A stretch of DNA of 64,000 bases from Phoenix dactylifera (GCF_009389715.1 NC_052403.1:13472797-13536796); one strand, 5' to 3'. Positions 13,255-26,233 are shown, counted from the stretch's first letter. Made by a program: numbers and translations. The notes: generated by a model from the letters alone, not told the origin.

Positions 13255-15728
13255 AGTAGCAATAGAGGCATGTTAGGATAATAGGCAATTGAGTCTACAT
13301 ATATTAGGAGAAGAAAATTTGTTTGATTTAGTAGTGGGTTAAGATGTGATTGTAGTATACAGGTTGTCAAAGGACTGCATATCACCTAGAAGAAATGTGA
13401 GCACTTAGGCAAACACCTAGATGAATTGTGCTCATCAACAAATGAATTAATTAAAAACTTGCAAATAGTAAACATTAACTTGAAAGTTATAAAATAATTA
13501 GAAGAAAACAAAAGAATAAAGGTGATTGCAAAACAATTTCTCATGAACCTGAGGACCTAGTTGACATGTTAAGAAGTAAAACTGCAACTCCCCCAAGCTA
13601 TACAATAATAAAAAATTGTTCTTCCAAAAAAGATGCTGAATGATTCAAATTAATGCAACATGCCACTCTACTAGATGGAAAATTAAAACAGATAGAAAGA
13701 AACAACTAGTCAAGAATTAGTGAAACGTGTATGTTGTAACTAAGTGTTTGAGCACCATTAAGAAAGATGGTGGAGGTTATAGTCTGTTCTCATAACCTAC
13801 CTAAAACTCCAACATGTGAACTATAACCTCCATTTGGATTAATGATTCTTAGTCTCTTTTACACCCATATGTTATGTCAATATGTTGCTTTGTCCTTAAT
13901 TTGCTACAGATATAAACACATGGGAACACTTTGGACATTTTGGTACACAATATTAATCAGTTCAAATTAAGGTCTTTCTTTGAGAAAGAACCAAGATTAA
14001 CTTTACTGAATTAAATGAACAGAGCATTTTTGGTTAGAGTGGACATGAAAGTTTTCTTTTCAAATAAACAGTTCATTTCATCAAATTACCTTCTTTGTTA
14101 GAGTTTAGACAAAATAATTTGTAAGCATAATCAATTCATTACAAAGCTGTAACAAAATTATCATGGCTCTTCACTGGAAAATAGCTTTATGCGGCTTTTG
14201 TTTCTGTAAGTTCTACAGCCAGTGGAATAGCAATTTACCAATAACGATTTCTAACAGCCTCTCTAAACCTCAAATGTCCTGGGCTTCCCAATTCACTCAC
14301 TTTGGGATGTCACTTCAACATGCTTTCAGGTAACAGTAATTATGAGGGATCTTGATCATCCACCTTTGAAAGAAAAGAAGTTGTTCTAGATTAGAATTAT
14401 GTTTACAAGACTCAGCTTTCTCAAATGTACACTAGACCAAAATCTTTGCATACAAAAGAGTACTTTTAAGCATATATACTTTAAACTGACATAAGGGGAT
14501 CTTGATCATCAACCATAAAGAAATTGTGTCATTTAAAATCTTTTCTTATCCGTTCAACCTTAACCCTTCTTAGATGTAAACTAAACCCATATCATTGTAT
14601 AGATAAGAAAACATGTTTCCACCAATAAGCTCTTCGAATTACCACCCTATAAACTATTGACATCCAGCATGCCAACACACCGATCCATCCACTTAGCAGC
14701 ACGCAACATTCAGCACATGGGCCTTGTTGGGGCTCCTCTTTTGATGACTATGGGACATGAGGAACTCTCATAGGCAGCCATGACCGATAAAACATATTTC
14801 TGCTGATTAAATTAGCAAATCTAAGAACATGGCCTACCAAAGTAGCTCAGAAGCTTTAGAATATTTAACTTACTGAATGTCCCTTTGTTTTGTGGAAGGC
14901 TTTGATTTTCATTACCTATATTCAAACACCTATCTTTCCATCCAGCATTTGGAGATATTCAGACAGACGAAGCCCACCAGTGACTCCCCCGAGCCAATCT
15001 CAAAAACCAAAGAAGCCAAATTTCTATAACCAGAGTCAGAGCTCAAAACATTGCAAGAGCATGTCATGTTTGAAAATTTCTCATGCAGATCCACCAGCAT
15101 TGTTGGAATTTTACGCTTACTACAAAGGACCGAGAGGCAGGCTTATGCTTTTATTTCTCAAGCAACCCTCAACTCAACTTTATAAACAAAACTAGTACTC
15201 TTGAGAGTAGGTAACCATACAAACCAAAACCACACCCAAAAAATGCAGATCGTCACGCCCCCATTAACGAACAATACACAAACTCTACAATAAATTGCAT
15301 GCATTACCCTGTTCAGAGAAAACGAAAGTTGGGAAATAGGACCCATTCTTAAGCAAAAGATACTAAACTTGAAAGGCGCCACAAAAAGCACAAAGCTGCC
15401 TCTTTTATCTCAAAACAACGCAAACAAAAGCAGCAATGCACCATCTTTCGTGCAACAAAAATCATGTCTTGAAGTAAGAAAGAGGGAAATGTGCGGAATG
15501 TAGAGCGGAATGGAAGAATGTGGGAGAGAAATCAGCGGCATTGTCAGCGGAAGAGAGGGATTAGATGGCTACTGACCTGAGAAGATGGATTCCATGGCTC
15601 CTCCAACCCAGTGGAGAGGAGAGAGGGATACTCTCTTTGCTAGGCCTCAAAGCTGTGGTCCAAAAAAAAGAGAATGGAGAAGGGTGGAGAGGAAAAAACC
15701 TAGAAGGGTATTATCACACACATAGAGA

Positions 15729-15766
<38 letters not shown>

Positions 15767-15944
15767 GAGAGAAGGGGTGGAAAATTTGCTACATTGGCGT
15801 TACTAGAAACGGCGAGAGAGTGGCGTGGGATCATCAGATGGGTTGGTGGGAGTGCATGGTCTTTCCGTTCTTTCCCCGAGGAGCAGTTTTTTACCACTTA
15901 TAACAAAATACTTAATTAATTTTCAAAGGACGGAAATAAATATA
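13255..15944. other. Intergenic, no gene recognised
   Basis: No family-level similarity was found on either strand. The longest frame (101 codons at 14890-15195, plus) has no known motif and unremarkable composition. Around 15550-15640 the minus strand has an ATG followed 19 bases later by a GGTCAGT donor-like site, which could be a short first exon. No downstream coding exon supports it. A GA tract is listed separately. Confidence 0.35.
15722..15772. repeat. (GA)n microsatellite
   Basis: GAAAGA followed by an almost perfect GA run, then GGAAGAGAGAAGG. It creates spurious Arg/Glu-rich and Leu/Ser-rich open frames on the two strands. Confidence 0.9.
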
Positions 15945-16017
15945 TGGAGGTGCGGGGAATCGAACCCCGTGCCTCTCGCATGCGAAGCGAGCGCTCTACC
16001 ATATGAGCTACACCCCC
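15945..16017 (-). tRNA. tRNA-Ala (anticodon CGC)
   Basis: Read on the minus strand, the 73 bases fold into a full cloverleaf. The acceptor arm is GGGGGTG with CACCTCC (one G-T pair) plus discriminator A. The D arm is GCTC...GAGC with loop ATATGGTA. The anticodon stem is CTCGC/GCGAG with loop TTCGCAT, giving anticodon CGC (codon GCG). The T arm is CGGGG/CCCCG with loop TTCGATT. The A box (TAGCTCATATGGTAGAGCG) and B box (GGTTCGATTCC) are intact, so polymerase III transcription is plausible. No intron is present and CCA is not encoded, as expected of a nuclear gene. There is no T-run in the first bases downstream on the minus strand; the nearest clear one is the TTTCC/TTTATT area about 10 bases on. 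Confidence 0.95.
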
Positions 16018-16353
16018 AAGGTAACGGTTGCTAACTTAAATTACCATTCTGCAGATACTTTCCGAAAAATGTATTTATCAATTAAAGAAATTCCCTTGTT
16101 TAAAGGTATTTATTATTGTCAAGCTTGCCATAAATGTAAAAAATTTGATCCAAAGTATACATCACCAAGATATTCAAGCAATGCCTGATGAAGACAGGAG
16201 ACAACAAAGAGCACATTGGCGACAAAAAATTTCTAGGAATGATAACTACAAATAGAAGTGGTCTTTTGAGCAATAAGTAAAAAGTTAAGCTTAGTAACGT
16301 AGGACATCTCTACTTCCAACGCTGCCATTTTAGAGCTAGAATCCTTAATTGCT
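16018..16353. other. Short intergenic segment
   Basis: AT-rich sequence between the tRNA gene and a TRIM-like element. Nothing was recognised. Confidence 0.4.
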
Positions 16354-16863
16354 TGTTGTGGGAATAAAGGGCCCGAACTTAGTCCCACATCGACTGAATA
16401 GCGAAAAGGTCTGTGCCTTAAATGAAGGGCTCGATTACCCTTCCCTCAGGAGGCGCCTTTTAAAGAACAAAACTGTGAGGGGTGGCACCCTCCAGCGAGC
16501 CCACTAGGCCCGGAGCCACCGATCCCCAAAGCGGACAATACCTTCTATGGGGACGCAGCCTTCTTTTCCTATTACAGTTTGGTGGGGGCTAAGGTCTGAG
16601 GTTGGAGGAACTTCGACCTCAATAATGGCGCGCCAAGTAGGGGCCCTTGACCTCGGCACAGACTTTTCCGCTGGGGGGGCTGATGTTGTAGGAAGAAAGG
16701 ATCTCGGACTTAGTCCCACATCGACTGAATAGCGAAAATGTACGTGCTTTAAATGGAGGGCTCGATTATCCTTCCCTCAGTAGGCGCCTTTTAAAGGACA
16801 AAACCGTGAGGGGTGACGCGCCCTCCAGCGAGCCCATTGGGCCCGGAGCCACCGATCCCGAAG
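16354..16863 (+). mobile_element. TRIM-like element (two ~178-bp direct repeats)
   Basis: Two direct repeats (16354-16530 and 16684-16863) start TGTTGT(G/A)GGAA and share TTAGTCCCACATCGACTGAA, GGCTCGATTA and GCGAGCCCA...GGGCCCGGAGCC. They flank about 150 bases. A PPT-like purine run (GCTGGGGGGGCTGA, about 16670-16683) lies just before the second repeat. After the first repeat comes AAAGCGGACAATACC, a word often seen at this place in small plant LTR elements. The total of ~510 bases without coding capacity fits a terminal-repeat retrotransposon in miniature. The exact LTR 3' ends, the primer site and the TSD could not be fixed. A tandem duplication of a non-transposon sequence is the alternative. 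Confidence 0.6.
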
Positions 16864-17203
16864 TGATCCTAACGAAAAATGGTGGATAAAAATAGTGGAA
16901 AACTAGATTTCATTGTTAATGATACAAAACTGTCTTTTATTGATATGGAAGGGATTTCGTTGTATAAATTCAAGCTGAAGTATGGAACCCCAATCGTGTA
17001 GGCTATAGTATGGATGGCATAGGTGATGAAAGAGCAATAACGGTACTTCAAGATCCTCAAATAAAACTAATGGTAATGGTAGAAATAGAAGAAAAATGGT
17101 ATTGCTCATCCTACCAGAAAACCAAATTCTCCATTTTGAGAAGTGCTTGAGACTAAACGGGGCATAGCTTGAGCTGACATGGGACTTTTCTCTACGAACT
17201 TCT
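16864..17203. other. Unassigned sequence between TRIM and SINE
   Basis: No known family was recognised. A minus-strand frame of 129 codons overlaps this stretch and the SINE and has no recognisable domain. Confidence 0.35.
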
Positions 17204-17350
17204 GTAAAAAAAAAGGACAGCCCATTGCATAAGATTTTTATTATTGCGATCTGGGAAGGGTGGGATATATGCAGCCTTACCCGTATGTGCAAAAAGATTA
17301 TTTCTATATTTTAGACTGACTTTACTGTTGCGCCAAAGATCGCCCTCTCT
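17204..17350 (-). mobile_element. tRNA-derived SINE (Au-like) with reduced head
   Basis: On the minus strand the sequence contains GGCGCAACAGTAAAG (an A-box-like head), then a TTTGCACATACGGGTAAGGC stretch, then TGCATATATCCCACCCTTCC and CAGATCGCA, and it ends in a T-run. This matches, in order, the head and conserved 3' 'GGTAAGGCTGCGTACAT..ACCCTCCCCAGACC' part of plant Au/TS-type SINEs. The segment that should hold the B box and the GTGACC...GGTCACGGGTTCGA region is missing or replaced by about 20 AT-rich bases. The copy is therefore about 30 bases short and diverged. The family match is from memory. Confidence 0.72.
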
Positions 17351-19730
17351 GAACATCAATTAAGAATATGTATTAATTCTTGACAGTAAAAAAAAGGGAA
17401 GTGAAAGACAAAATAGAATGCCAGACGTTAATTATCCAAGTATGTTGGATGAATCATTAGGGTTTTTTGCAGGAATAGCAGGTTTTCAAGTCTTGTTGGA
17501 TTTCGTTGTGTTGAAAAGCTTCGGAAAAGGAATTTTGGCCAATGTCAATATAATGTATTATGTTAAACATACATTGGAACTGTTTTATGTAACTACACCA
17601 CGCTAAGGAAACTGTGACAATGATATTGTGTTCCTAAAATTTCCTCAGAGTATCATCAGAAAATCATATTTTTGCACATCCAATGATCAAGCATCAGAAC
17701 CCATTTGTCATGATATAAGTAATGTTGCTACAGATTAACAATAGATTTATATACCCATGTAGATAAATTGACAAGTGTCTAACCAAACATTATCAAGACT
17801 ATGAGTGCTATCTGCTTTCAGTTTCTTACTACAAGCTTCCAATTTGCTTAGTCTTCTTTGATTGGTAGCAGCAAGCCTTCGGAAACTATACACAGAATTT
17901 GCTACACTTCTACATTACGAGACATGCCATAGTAAGAACGCTACTACACTATCCACCCTCTCTCAGATAATGAAATAAAGAGTGCTACATGTATTTCTCA
18001 GGCAGCATATGCGAGTAGAAATGAATCTATAAATCCAAGTTTCTTGGCCCTTTATACGTTCGATACGAGAAAAATGAGTTACAAGACTAGGTTTTCCATA
18101 GGTTAATAGAAAATGGGACTGAATCAGATATGCACGTTAGCTGAATGCAGCATAGTTCTCTTTAAGATACTGCAGCCACTCCCAAGTTTTATCCCATGCC
18201 TAAATTTTTCAGGAACTCCTCTTTCACCAGCAGTAAAATGTTAAAATATAATTCCATCAAGACACTCCGTAAGTTATTTTATAAGTATTGATGTGCTTCC
18301 ATTTTGGCATTTATAGTTCTGAATGTCAACAGACCACACAATCAAGCCTCTAAAACACAGCTGTGGTCTGTAAGCAGCTGACGTACCGCAGGGTGCATAT
18401 CAATATGCAGGGACATATATTATATGTAATAAGTAAAAAAAAAGAAAAACTAAAAAAATAAGTAAAAATTCTTTTTTGGGGGGGTGGGTGGGGGGTGTGG
18501 GGGAGAAAAATTCAGATACAAAATTTCACACTTATTTGAGAGCCTATCTTATAACGCATAACGTGTTAAGTTTGCTCAAAAAAAATGTTAACCTTAAAAA
18601 ACAATATTTTTATCAAACTGAGCTCAATTTCAAGTATGCTAATGCGGAAAACAAATCTACCAATTATCAAATGGAACAACTAAAAATATAAGCTATAGAG
18701 ATAGATGCATGTCTTATAATTTAATTTAAAATACCCACGAGATGGACAAAATATCTAGTATTTAAGCTATTAATATTCAAAAAGGCACACAAAAATGAAT
18801 CTTATTCTTCGATAGGTGATTTATCAGGCAACAGCTCATCAATATTAATTTATCATAATCCAAGCGAATCTGGATGATCACAAATGCAGCTGCTAGGACC
18901 TAATCTCAGAATATGGAGAAAATTTTCCTTGACTTGTACATTAATAGAAACCAGCACCCGAGCATCAAAACAGGCAGGTTGCATCTGAAGAAAAATAAGA
19001 GTTGCTTTCAATTAAATTCAATGCTATTCATAATATAGCATATAGCAAAGAAAAAGTTTTGAGTGTCCAGGTAAGACAAATGAATTCACAAAGCAGCGGA
19101 AGCATGCAACTTATAAATGGATGCCTCTCTTTTCCAAAGGAATAATAACTTGCTTTTTTCCGACATTCAGCACAAACCAGAACTATGAAGCAAGATATTG
19201 TAATTACCTTGCAAACTTCCCATCACACTCTTTTTCTTGAGTATAGCTAATCCTATATGAACGATTAGGTGGGTATTTGTAGTTAACACTAGTTACAGGG
19301 AAGAATAGTCCTGTTCCAACCGTTCCAGAATAGCCGATATTCACAGTTATGAGAACCAACATATAAGCAGACCAAGGTTCGCCATACTGGTGCCAATATC
19401 GTACAGCATACCATGAAGCAAACTCTGATTATATGACTTAAAAACAGCAGGCAGAGTATTAAGAAACAGCTACTCAAAATTTTCCAAACAAACTTATCAC
19501 AAGGAGGATAAAATTTAATCAGACATGTACAACATACATCTGCATAAACTGGAAAGCTACAAAATCCAGAATATTGAAGAAACAAATGTTGAATTGCAGA
19601 CTACAGAAACTTTTACACAAAACTTTAGGAGTTTGCACGCAAAATCTTCTGAAGAGAGTAAATGTAAGCAAGCCACCTCATGTAACAAAAGACCACATCA
19701 TTTGTAATGGTCACGGTGGATTTATCAGCA
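17351..19730. other. Downstream region of the FBPase gene; no other gene seen
   Basis: This lies 3' of the minus-strand FBPase and should include its 3' UTR next to 19730. A G-rich run (about 18478-18504) is the only striking local feature. Short open frames (for example 62 codons at 17418-17606) have no recognisable family. Confidence 0.4.
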
Positions 19731-22700
19731 TCAGACTTCATATCCAGGATTAATCTTCTGTTGGATATTATCATAACTCTCTAATTCTTGCATATCCTCC
19801 AGACTTCCCAAAAACAGGGGAAGCCTCTGATGCAGTTCAACTGGCTGGATTGAAAGAATCCTAGATTTACCATCAGAACCTCTGCCTCCGGCATGCTCCA
19901 CAAGGAAACTAAGAGGATTCGCTTCATAAACTAAGCGAAGGTGATCTCTTGGATTCATTACCACCCCACCATAAATAAGAGTCCGGTGAAAATCAGCAAC
20001 CAGCGAACAGACATAGCGAGCCGAATACTTCTTAGGGAACTGTCCCTTACCTTGTCTGACAGCATCGATATATTGCCTTAAACCATCTGGCCAGTCGAAG
20101 TATCGTGCGTCATTTACAGAATATATCTGTCCTGACATTGGCAGAGCAGAATAAGAATAAGTAGGCGAGGTAAAAGACACAGTTCATCCGTTCTAGGTAA
20201 AGCTTTTCTATTCAAAATAAAATAATTCATCAAATCAAGATTGGGTTAGTTTATCCCATACCAAAAACTGAATTCTCCACCTGAAAAGTATGAGGTTTAT
20301 GATCAGGTGAGACTACAAGTTCGTACAAGGAGATAATCTCTTACCCCGACGAGGAATTTGTATGCTGGGATGTGTAAGAACAAATTCTCCAGTTGAGTGA
20401 TCCAAGGTGAATGCATGAGTTCCTGAGCCAAAGCTAATGCATAATACTGTAGCAGATGAATATAACACATAACCAGCAGCAACAAGCCGAGTACCACTTT
20501 GAAGAGAATTGAGCTGTGCCTTCTCTTCCACAGGCAGATGGTCTAATTCTACAAGCCTATTATATATCCCAAAAATGGTTCCAGTTGGAATGGAGACATC
20601 AATATTTCGGGAACCATCTAGAGGATCAGTAACAACGATAAATGGGCCATCATCAGTTATCCAAATGGGAACTTCATCTTCTTCCGATGCCATAACTGCA
20701 ACTTTTCCAGAGCTTCGGAGTGACGAGAATATAATGTCATTCTGCACAGTAAGAAATCGTGGCTGGTAAGATATGCAATCTTTGTGCCAAAACTGGCCTA
20801 TGATCATACCGAAGAATCAGTATCTTAAGTCGGTTGCCTACTCATCATGGATTAATTTTGGCTCATAGAGTATGGTATTAGGATCACCAGTGTGCAGCAT
20901 TGACTGAAATAGAGTACAGCAGCAATTAATTCATGAAGCATTTGCAGATTTTTTTTTTTTGGAAACCCGATTGTATGCTACCATTGCATATTTTTTATAG
21001 TAAATTCAAATCTAGGTCCCTGTTGGTGCAGATTATTTCCAATACATTATTAATGAATTTTAAGCATCGAACAGCTGAAAAAAAAAACTTTAATCAATGT
21101 GCCTTATCCCAAATATAAACAGTTGGCTTCAAAGATCAAGGTACGATCTTCCATGGTTTAAAACATCTTACAACCAATAACTAGTCGCTAGTCAATAAAC
21201 ATCCAGAACAAAAATGAAATTAAGAAGTACCAGCACGAATGCATGGTATCAAAGCTAAAGGATTCTATGCTATTTTTCCATTCCTTTCTTGATTCCTTCT
21301 GTTATTTATGTTCTTTCCCCTTTTATCATGCTAGTAAACAAGGACCTGAGTTCAAGATCAGCGATCTTCATCAAGTCAAATATGAGAACTTTGACCAATT
21401 TGACACCAAACTGACATCTATCAACAATGATGTGATGTCAATGAATGCTACAATGAAAGCAATTGCAGCAGCCTTAGGCATTGAAAAGCTCCGTAGGTCG
21501 AACTACAAATCAAGGATCTTAACTATGAAGAAGCTTAAGAACTATTGCATGAAGAGACTGAGATTAAATCTTTCCCATGTGAGGAGCATGTGATTGAAGT
21601 TCCATGATGCAAACAAGCTATTAACTGAAGATCAACCATCCGAGAACCATGTAGAGAATGGTTCATTTAGCATTCAAAAGGTAGAAAATCAAAGTAATAA
21701 TGATCCACACATAGAGCATGCATCGCAAGATCAAGTCATACTCCTAAAGGCAAGACGGAGATCGAGCAATATGAAAATTCATTCCTCATTGATTGGCTGC
21801 ATTCAACGAAGATTGTCATCAAACAAATAATCCATAGCTTGTTGGTTCTCAACAAATGGACATCAAGTCAACCAATCAACATTGTGATTGCGAGAAAATT
21901 TTATATGGGCCTTCATCATCAGCTCTTGGGGATTCAGCGGGAGATCAAGCTTCTGAGTGGCATCACGAAGTCATGCACATGAGACATGTGCAACAAAAGC
22001 ATATGATGCGGTAACATCCTTTGGGTCCATAAAGTGGTCAACAAAGTTCCAACGGCATCCAATTTATCAATGATTGAATTTTATATTTGTCTGGTCGTGT
22101 TCACAGATTTGTGTTTTCTTAAAATTAGAGGTCAGTTGCTCTTCACACCATTGTAGCATGAACAGTATATGCTACAGTATCATGGCCTATTAAGAGTTCT
22201 AGAGTCCAAATTGGTTAGTTAATTAGTGTGATTTTAAGGGATTTATTTCCAAATTTGTGAGAGTCCTAAAATAGCAATAATCTTGCTTAGAAAGAAAGTC
22301 AAAAGGGATTTAAATAAAGCTGTACAGCCAGCAATCCAAGGATCATTGACACTGAATTTTAAAGAAAAAAAGAAAGGCTAGTTCAGCCGTCTCTCTCTCT
22401 CTCTCTTGTGTACTTCTTCCTATCCTTATTATTCTCTTTTCTTTCTCTACTAGTTCAATTCTCTTTACCTCTTATTCTATTTACTGTTCTGCTTGCAATA
22501 CCTAATATCAACAGATATCAATTTCTTTAAACAGTTTTATTACGATCTATTTGCTACATTAATCTACTGCTTTGATATACTACGTTCTCTCTTATATATA
22601 TCATCAAGGGTTTGAAATTACTTCTGTATTTTGATTTTTTTTAAAAAAATTAAATCCATTGCTGCATATATAATGTGTGCATTATTTGATGTAACATGAT

Positions 22701-25700
22701 CAAAGATTTATATTTGACTGTCTAAGAGAGCTTCAGATTGTGATTTGACTTATCATCCCATATATAGGACACCTAGATAGATTTTTTTTTTTTTTTTTTG
22801 AACAGATAGTGCCCCAAATTTCAAGTTTTCTTATTGACTATCCTGATCTCAGAATCTGGACAGCAAGCAACAAAGTCCTTCATAAACCTAATCCTTTGTC
22901 TCAAGGTCCACCATCGCATGCAGGCAGACCTAAACCTAGCATCCTACGTCAACATATCAACAATGTCCTTTCTTACATGCAAAGCTTTCATATAGCTGCA
23001 GAAATCTATGGCATAGAGTGAACTCACACCACAGGAGGAATTTCCTAAGTGTAAAATTCAAAATGCTCAAAATTTATACTTCTCTTGTAAAGAAATTACT
23101 GATTTTGCAAAATGTTTTATCTATTTGTGATGGAAATAGGGTCATCTGCAAGTGCATTTTATCCACAATGATGTATGGAGTCATAAATCCATTTGAAAAT
23201 AATTACTTTGTTTGTAATTTTTTTACGTATGTTGGGTGGAAAATGAGGTTGGTTACAAGTACAGTATATTCAAATGCCATCTAGACTCAATCCAGCTTGC
23301 TAGTATCTTGGGTTTCTGGAACTCAGAAAGCAGAGACGAGAATGTAGTTATGTAAAGGAGTCATAGATTGCCTGAAGACAAGGAAGAAGGGAAAAACAGG
23401 GGCAGTAGGAGAAAAAAATGTGGAAAATACAGTTAAAACTTTGTTTCAAATCATATAAATTTTAATATGCAACTCTCCACTAAGACAAATACACCACTAT
23501 TTGGGGTGGAATCAAGCAAAATCTCAATCCAAACCAAAAAACAATCCTAGTTATGATTATAGGATAATAGAAAAACCTCAAGATCCCAACTAAAAATCTT
23601 AATCCATTGATAAAACCTAGAACATTTGGGCAAGCTTTGATTCATGGAGTATGGAGGTCAAACAATTTGAGACAGGTGTTAATCTATTTCAATGGAAGTA
23701 TATATCTGAATGTGGTGCAAAGTTAATTATCATTAAAGAAAGAGCATGTGGTGCATGAGACTAACCAAGGGAAACACAATCAAATGCTGCAATATAGTCA
23801 TATATTAATTAATGATTCATCTGCATATCACAATGGTTGATTATGTTTTTGTCAATAGCATAGTCAGTCAGTCAATGAATTCCCCAATAGTTTCATACCT
23901 CAAAAAAGTCATAAACATACTATGTTTCTTTTTGTAAATTCAACAATCATCCTTCTTATGAACGTTAATCACTACTAAAGTCTTAAATTCCATTTTACTG
24001 AAGTCTATCAACAATATTTTACTCATTCTAGATAAAGAAAGAAAAAAATTATACTGTGATTGCAAATTATGTGCCAAAAGAGGGCAACTTGCCCAGACTT
24101 TACCCAATTTCAAATGGCCTATATTTCGATTCTTAATGCTATTGCATAACAAAAGAAAAGAACTTTATGACAATTAATAGAAAATTTTCTCATCTTCTTT
24201 TCTTCTCCAAGATGTGAAAAAGTGGTCCAGGTTGCAGATTCAGTTTGTTGGCACAACTCAAATAGCAATGGCTTTGTAGCCTCCTCCTCATGAAATTCAG
24301 ATCTTAAAAAAAAATTCCAAACCAACCACAACATAATGGCCTGACTTTGAATATGAATATTTTTTTATATAAAAAAAACTTTTTACTGTCCCCATTAAGG
24401 TGAGTTCAAACCCCATCATTATCATCAGCTTCCCAGTCTTTCTCCAAGCCTCATAACCCCAAAATTCCCTTTTCCCCTTTGTAATTTCTACAAACCTTTC
24501 AAATTTTCCATATTCAGATCTTGGCAGCACATGTAAACTTCAAGAGCCTGTGATACCGTTCTCTTCATTGGACTGTGTTAGGACACTCCAAACTATGTTG
24601 CCAGAAGCAAAACAACCACACCACCAAAAATTTGGTTTGAAGGGTGAAAGTGGATTCCACCACTCCTACTATGCCAACCACAGTATGTTCAACAATTTAA
24701 AAAGCTGATTCGATCCCAACCCAAAGGATGGTAATCATCAATCCTCTTAACCTCTGCAAGAACTGGGGAAAAAAGGAAAAGAAAAGAAAGGCATTTCTTT
24801 GTCTTCTCTATAGAACAAGTCTGTTCTTATAACTTGAGCAAAGATCCATCCCTCACCCCATCTCCAGCAGTTGCCACCATGTCATCAAGTTAGAGGCAGC
24901 ATCATGCTATAACAGAAATCAAAGGAACAAGTCACCTTTAATGATCCAAACACTTTCAAAAGGTAAATTCTAGACTCTTGCAAATTCCTCATTTTGCTTA
25001 AAAAGCCCTTCACTCTACTAAGTTCTTAGCATTCAAATCCCAAAATTTGGCCTTTATAATGTGTTCCTATGACTACACTCATCCATAAACCAACTTTCCC
25101 ACCCACAGTCCCTATAGCTGCTTCTCTAAATGGCACATCCACCTCTTCCAACTCCTGAATTTCCCAATATTCCATCTTTTTAAGTTATGCAACCTCTCCC
25201 CCTGCCCTTCATTTACAATACAATAACTACATCCTTATATGCTGAGATCATTGCCTAGCATTTTTTTTTCTTTTTGTTTCCAAGAACTACCATAACAGTT
25301 AATGACTAAAGAAATATATGAAATCCACAAACTATGAGACTTTAGCTGCTTAAACAGACTAATCACAACAAAACATTTCGTATAATTGTTCAAAAAAAAG
25401 AACCCATAATGTTAAGAATTGAAATGCCAAAATTATATCAGGTGTCTCGGGCAATAATTCCATCAGATAACCTTGCTTTCATCAAGCATCATAAATGCCA
25501 GCTAGAAAAGAATTTTAAGAAAGTCCTCAGTACCGCCTCTTTTAGCAGAAATTCTCTATGGATGCCAACTAAAACTCCCAAAGCACAGCTCCATTTACCC
25601 AAAAATACTAATTTGAAAGATGCCCACGACCAAAAATTGTCCGAGAGCAAGAACCATGAAAGAAAATCAACAAAAACACCGACAAAAAGATAAGAAAATC

Positions 25701-26233
25701 GATAGACAAAATATTGACAAAAAGATAAGAATTGGAATTACCCAAAAACTATTTCGAGCAACTTGAGAGACCGATTTGTGCAAAATTATGGAAAAAGGAA
25801 ATCAGAATCAAAGTACCGAAACTATATCGAGAGGCTTGGGAGCGTCCCTCCCCGAAGACGACGACCCATCTCCACCGCCGCCGCTGCCCTGCCGGCCGAG
25901 CTCGGAATTGAAGGGAGAAGCGACCACGGCGGCGATCCGCTTGCAGGCGTGCTGGATGTGGGCAAGGAGGACGGCGAGGTCGTCGCCCACGTCAGCCCCT
26001 CCCTTCCCGGCGTACTCCAAGAGGGTCCGGTGGCCCCCGCCACCCGATGTACCGATCTCCGGTTTGGCCCTCAGGGAGGAGAGGTGCCTCCTCATTCGAC
26101 CACTGACGGCGAAGAGAGCGATTCTGGTGGGGAAGGAGAAGGTCCGGGTGCTCGGTGGCGGGAAGTGGAGGGGGGGAGATGGCGGGGAATTCGAATTCGG
26201 GATGGGGGTTGAGAGGAGGAAGGAGGATTGCAT
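19731..26233 (-). CDS. cpFBP2: Fructose-1,6-bisphosphatase, chloroplastic (cpFBP2 type)
   Basis: Hydrolyses fructose-1,6-bisphosphate to fructose-6-phosphate in the plastid stroma. Three minus-strand exons join in phase to 404 aa: 26233-25817, 20741-20345 and 20131-19731, all GT-AG. Exon 1 encodes a Ser/Pro-rich transit peptide (about residues 1-45) and the N-terminal domain with HACKRIAAVVASPFNSELG (residues 95-113). Exon 2 carries the metal and substrate motif DPLDGSRNID (178-187). Exon 3 carries the VADFHRTLIYGG and EANPLSFLVEHAGG blocks of the sugar-phosphate site. The cysteine-bearing redox loop of the classical thioredoxin-regulated plastid FBPase is absent, as in the second plastid isoform of Arabidopsis. 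Length fits that isoform (about 400 aa). The start was chosen because it opens a typical transit peptide; an in-frame ATG 53 codons upstream would add an atypical extension. Intron 1 is about 5.1 kb and holds a retroelement remnant; intron 2 is 213 bases. Confidence 0.93.
21244..22520 (+). mobile_element. Possible LTR retroelement remnant in FBPase intron 1
   Basis: TGGTATCAAAGCT at 21244 resembles the usual tRNA-Met primer-binding site. A broken reading frame follows (about 21330-22000, including a DTKLTSINNDVMSMN segment that looks coiled-coil). The stretch from about 22150 to 22515 has the style of an LTR: it is unique, contains a CT run and ends in CTAATATCAACA. No matching 5' LTR was seen to the left, so at most this is a one-ended remnant, perhaps Ty3-gypsy. 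It lies antisense to the host gene. Confidence 0.4.

Noticed and set aside
14890..15195. 101-codon frame of possible coding origin
   Set aside because: No start context, splice partner or family motif; composition is that of random intergenic sequence.
15565..15903. 112-codon plus-strand frame upstream of the tRNA gene
   Set aside because: It is made largely by a GA repeat (Arg-Glu run), and the antisense frame shows the matching Leu-Ser run. No domain is present.
16018..17200. Suspected organellar DNA insertion near the tRNA gene
   Set aside because: The tRNA has nuclear features (Ala CGC, no CCA) and the surrounding sequence does not resemble plastid or mitochondrial genes I know; a TRIM and a SINE explain much of it.
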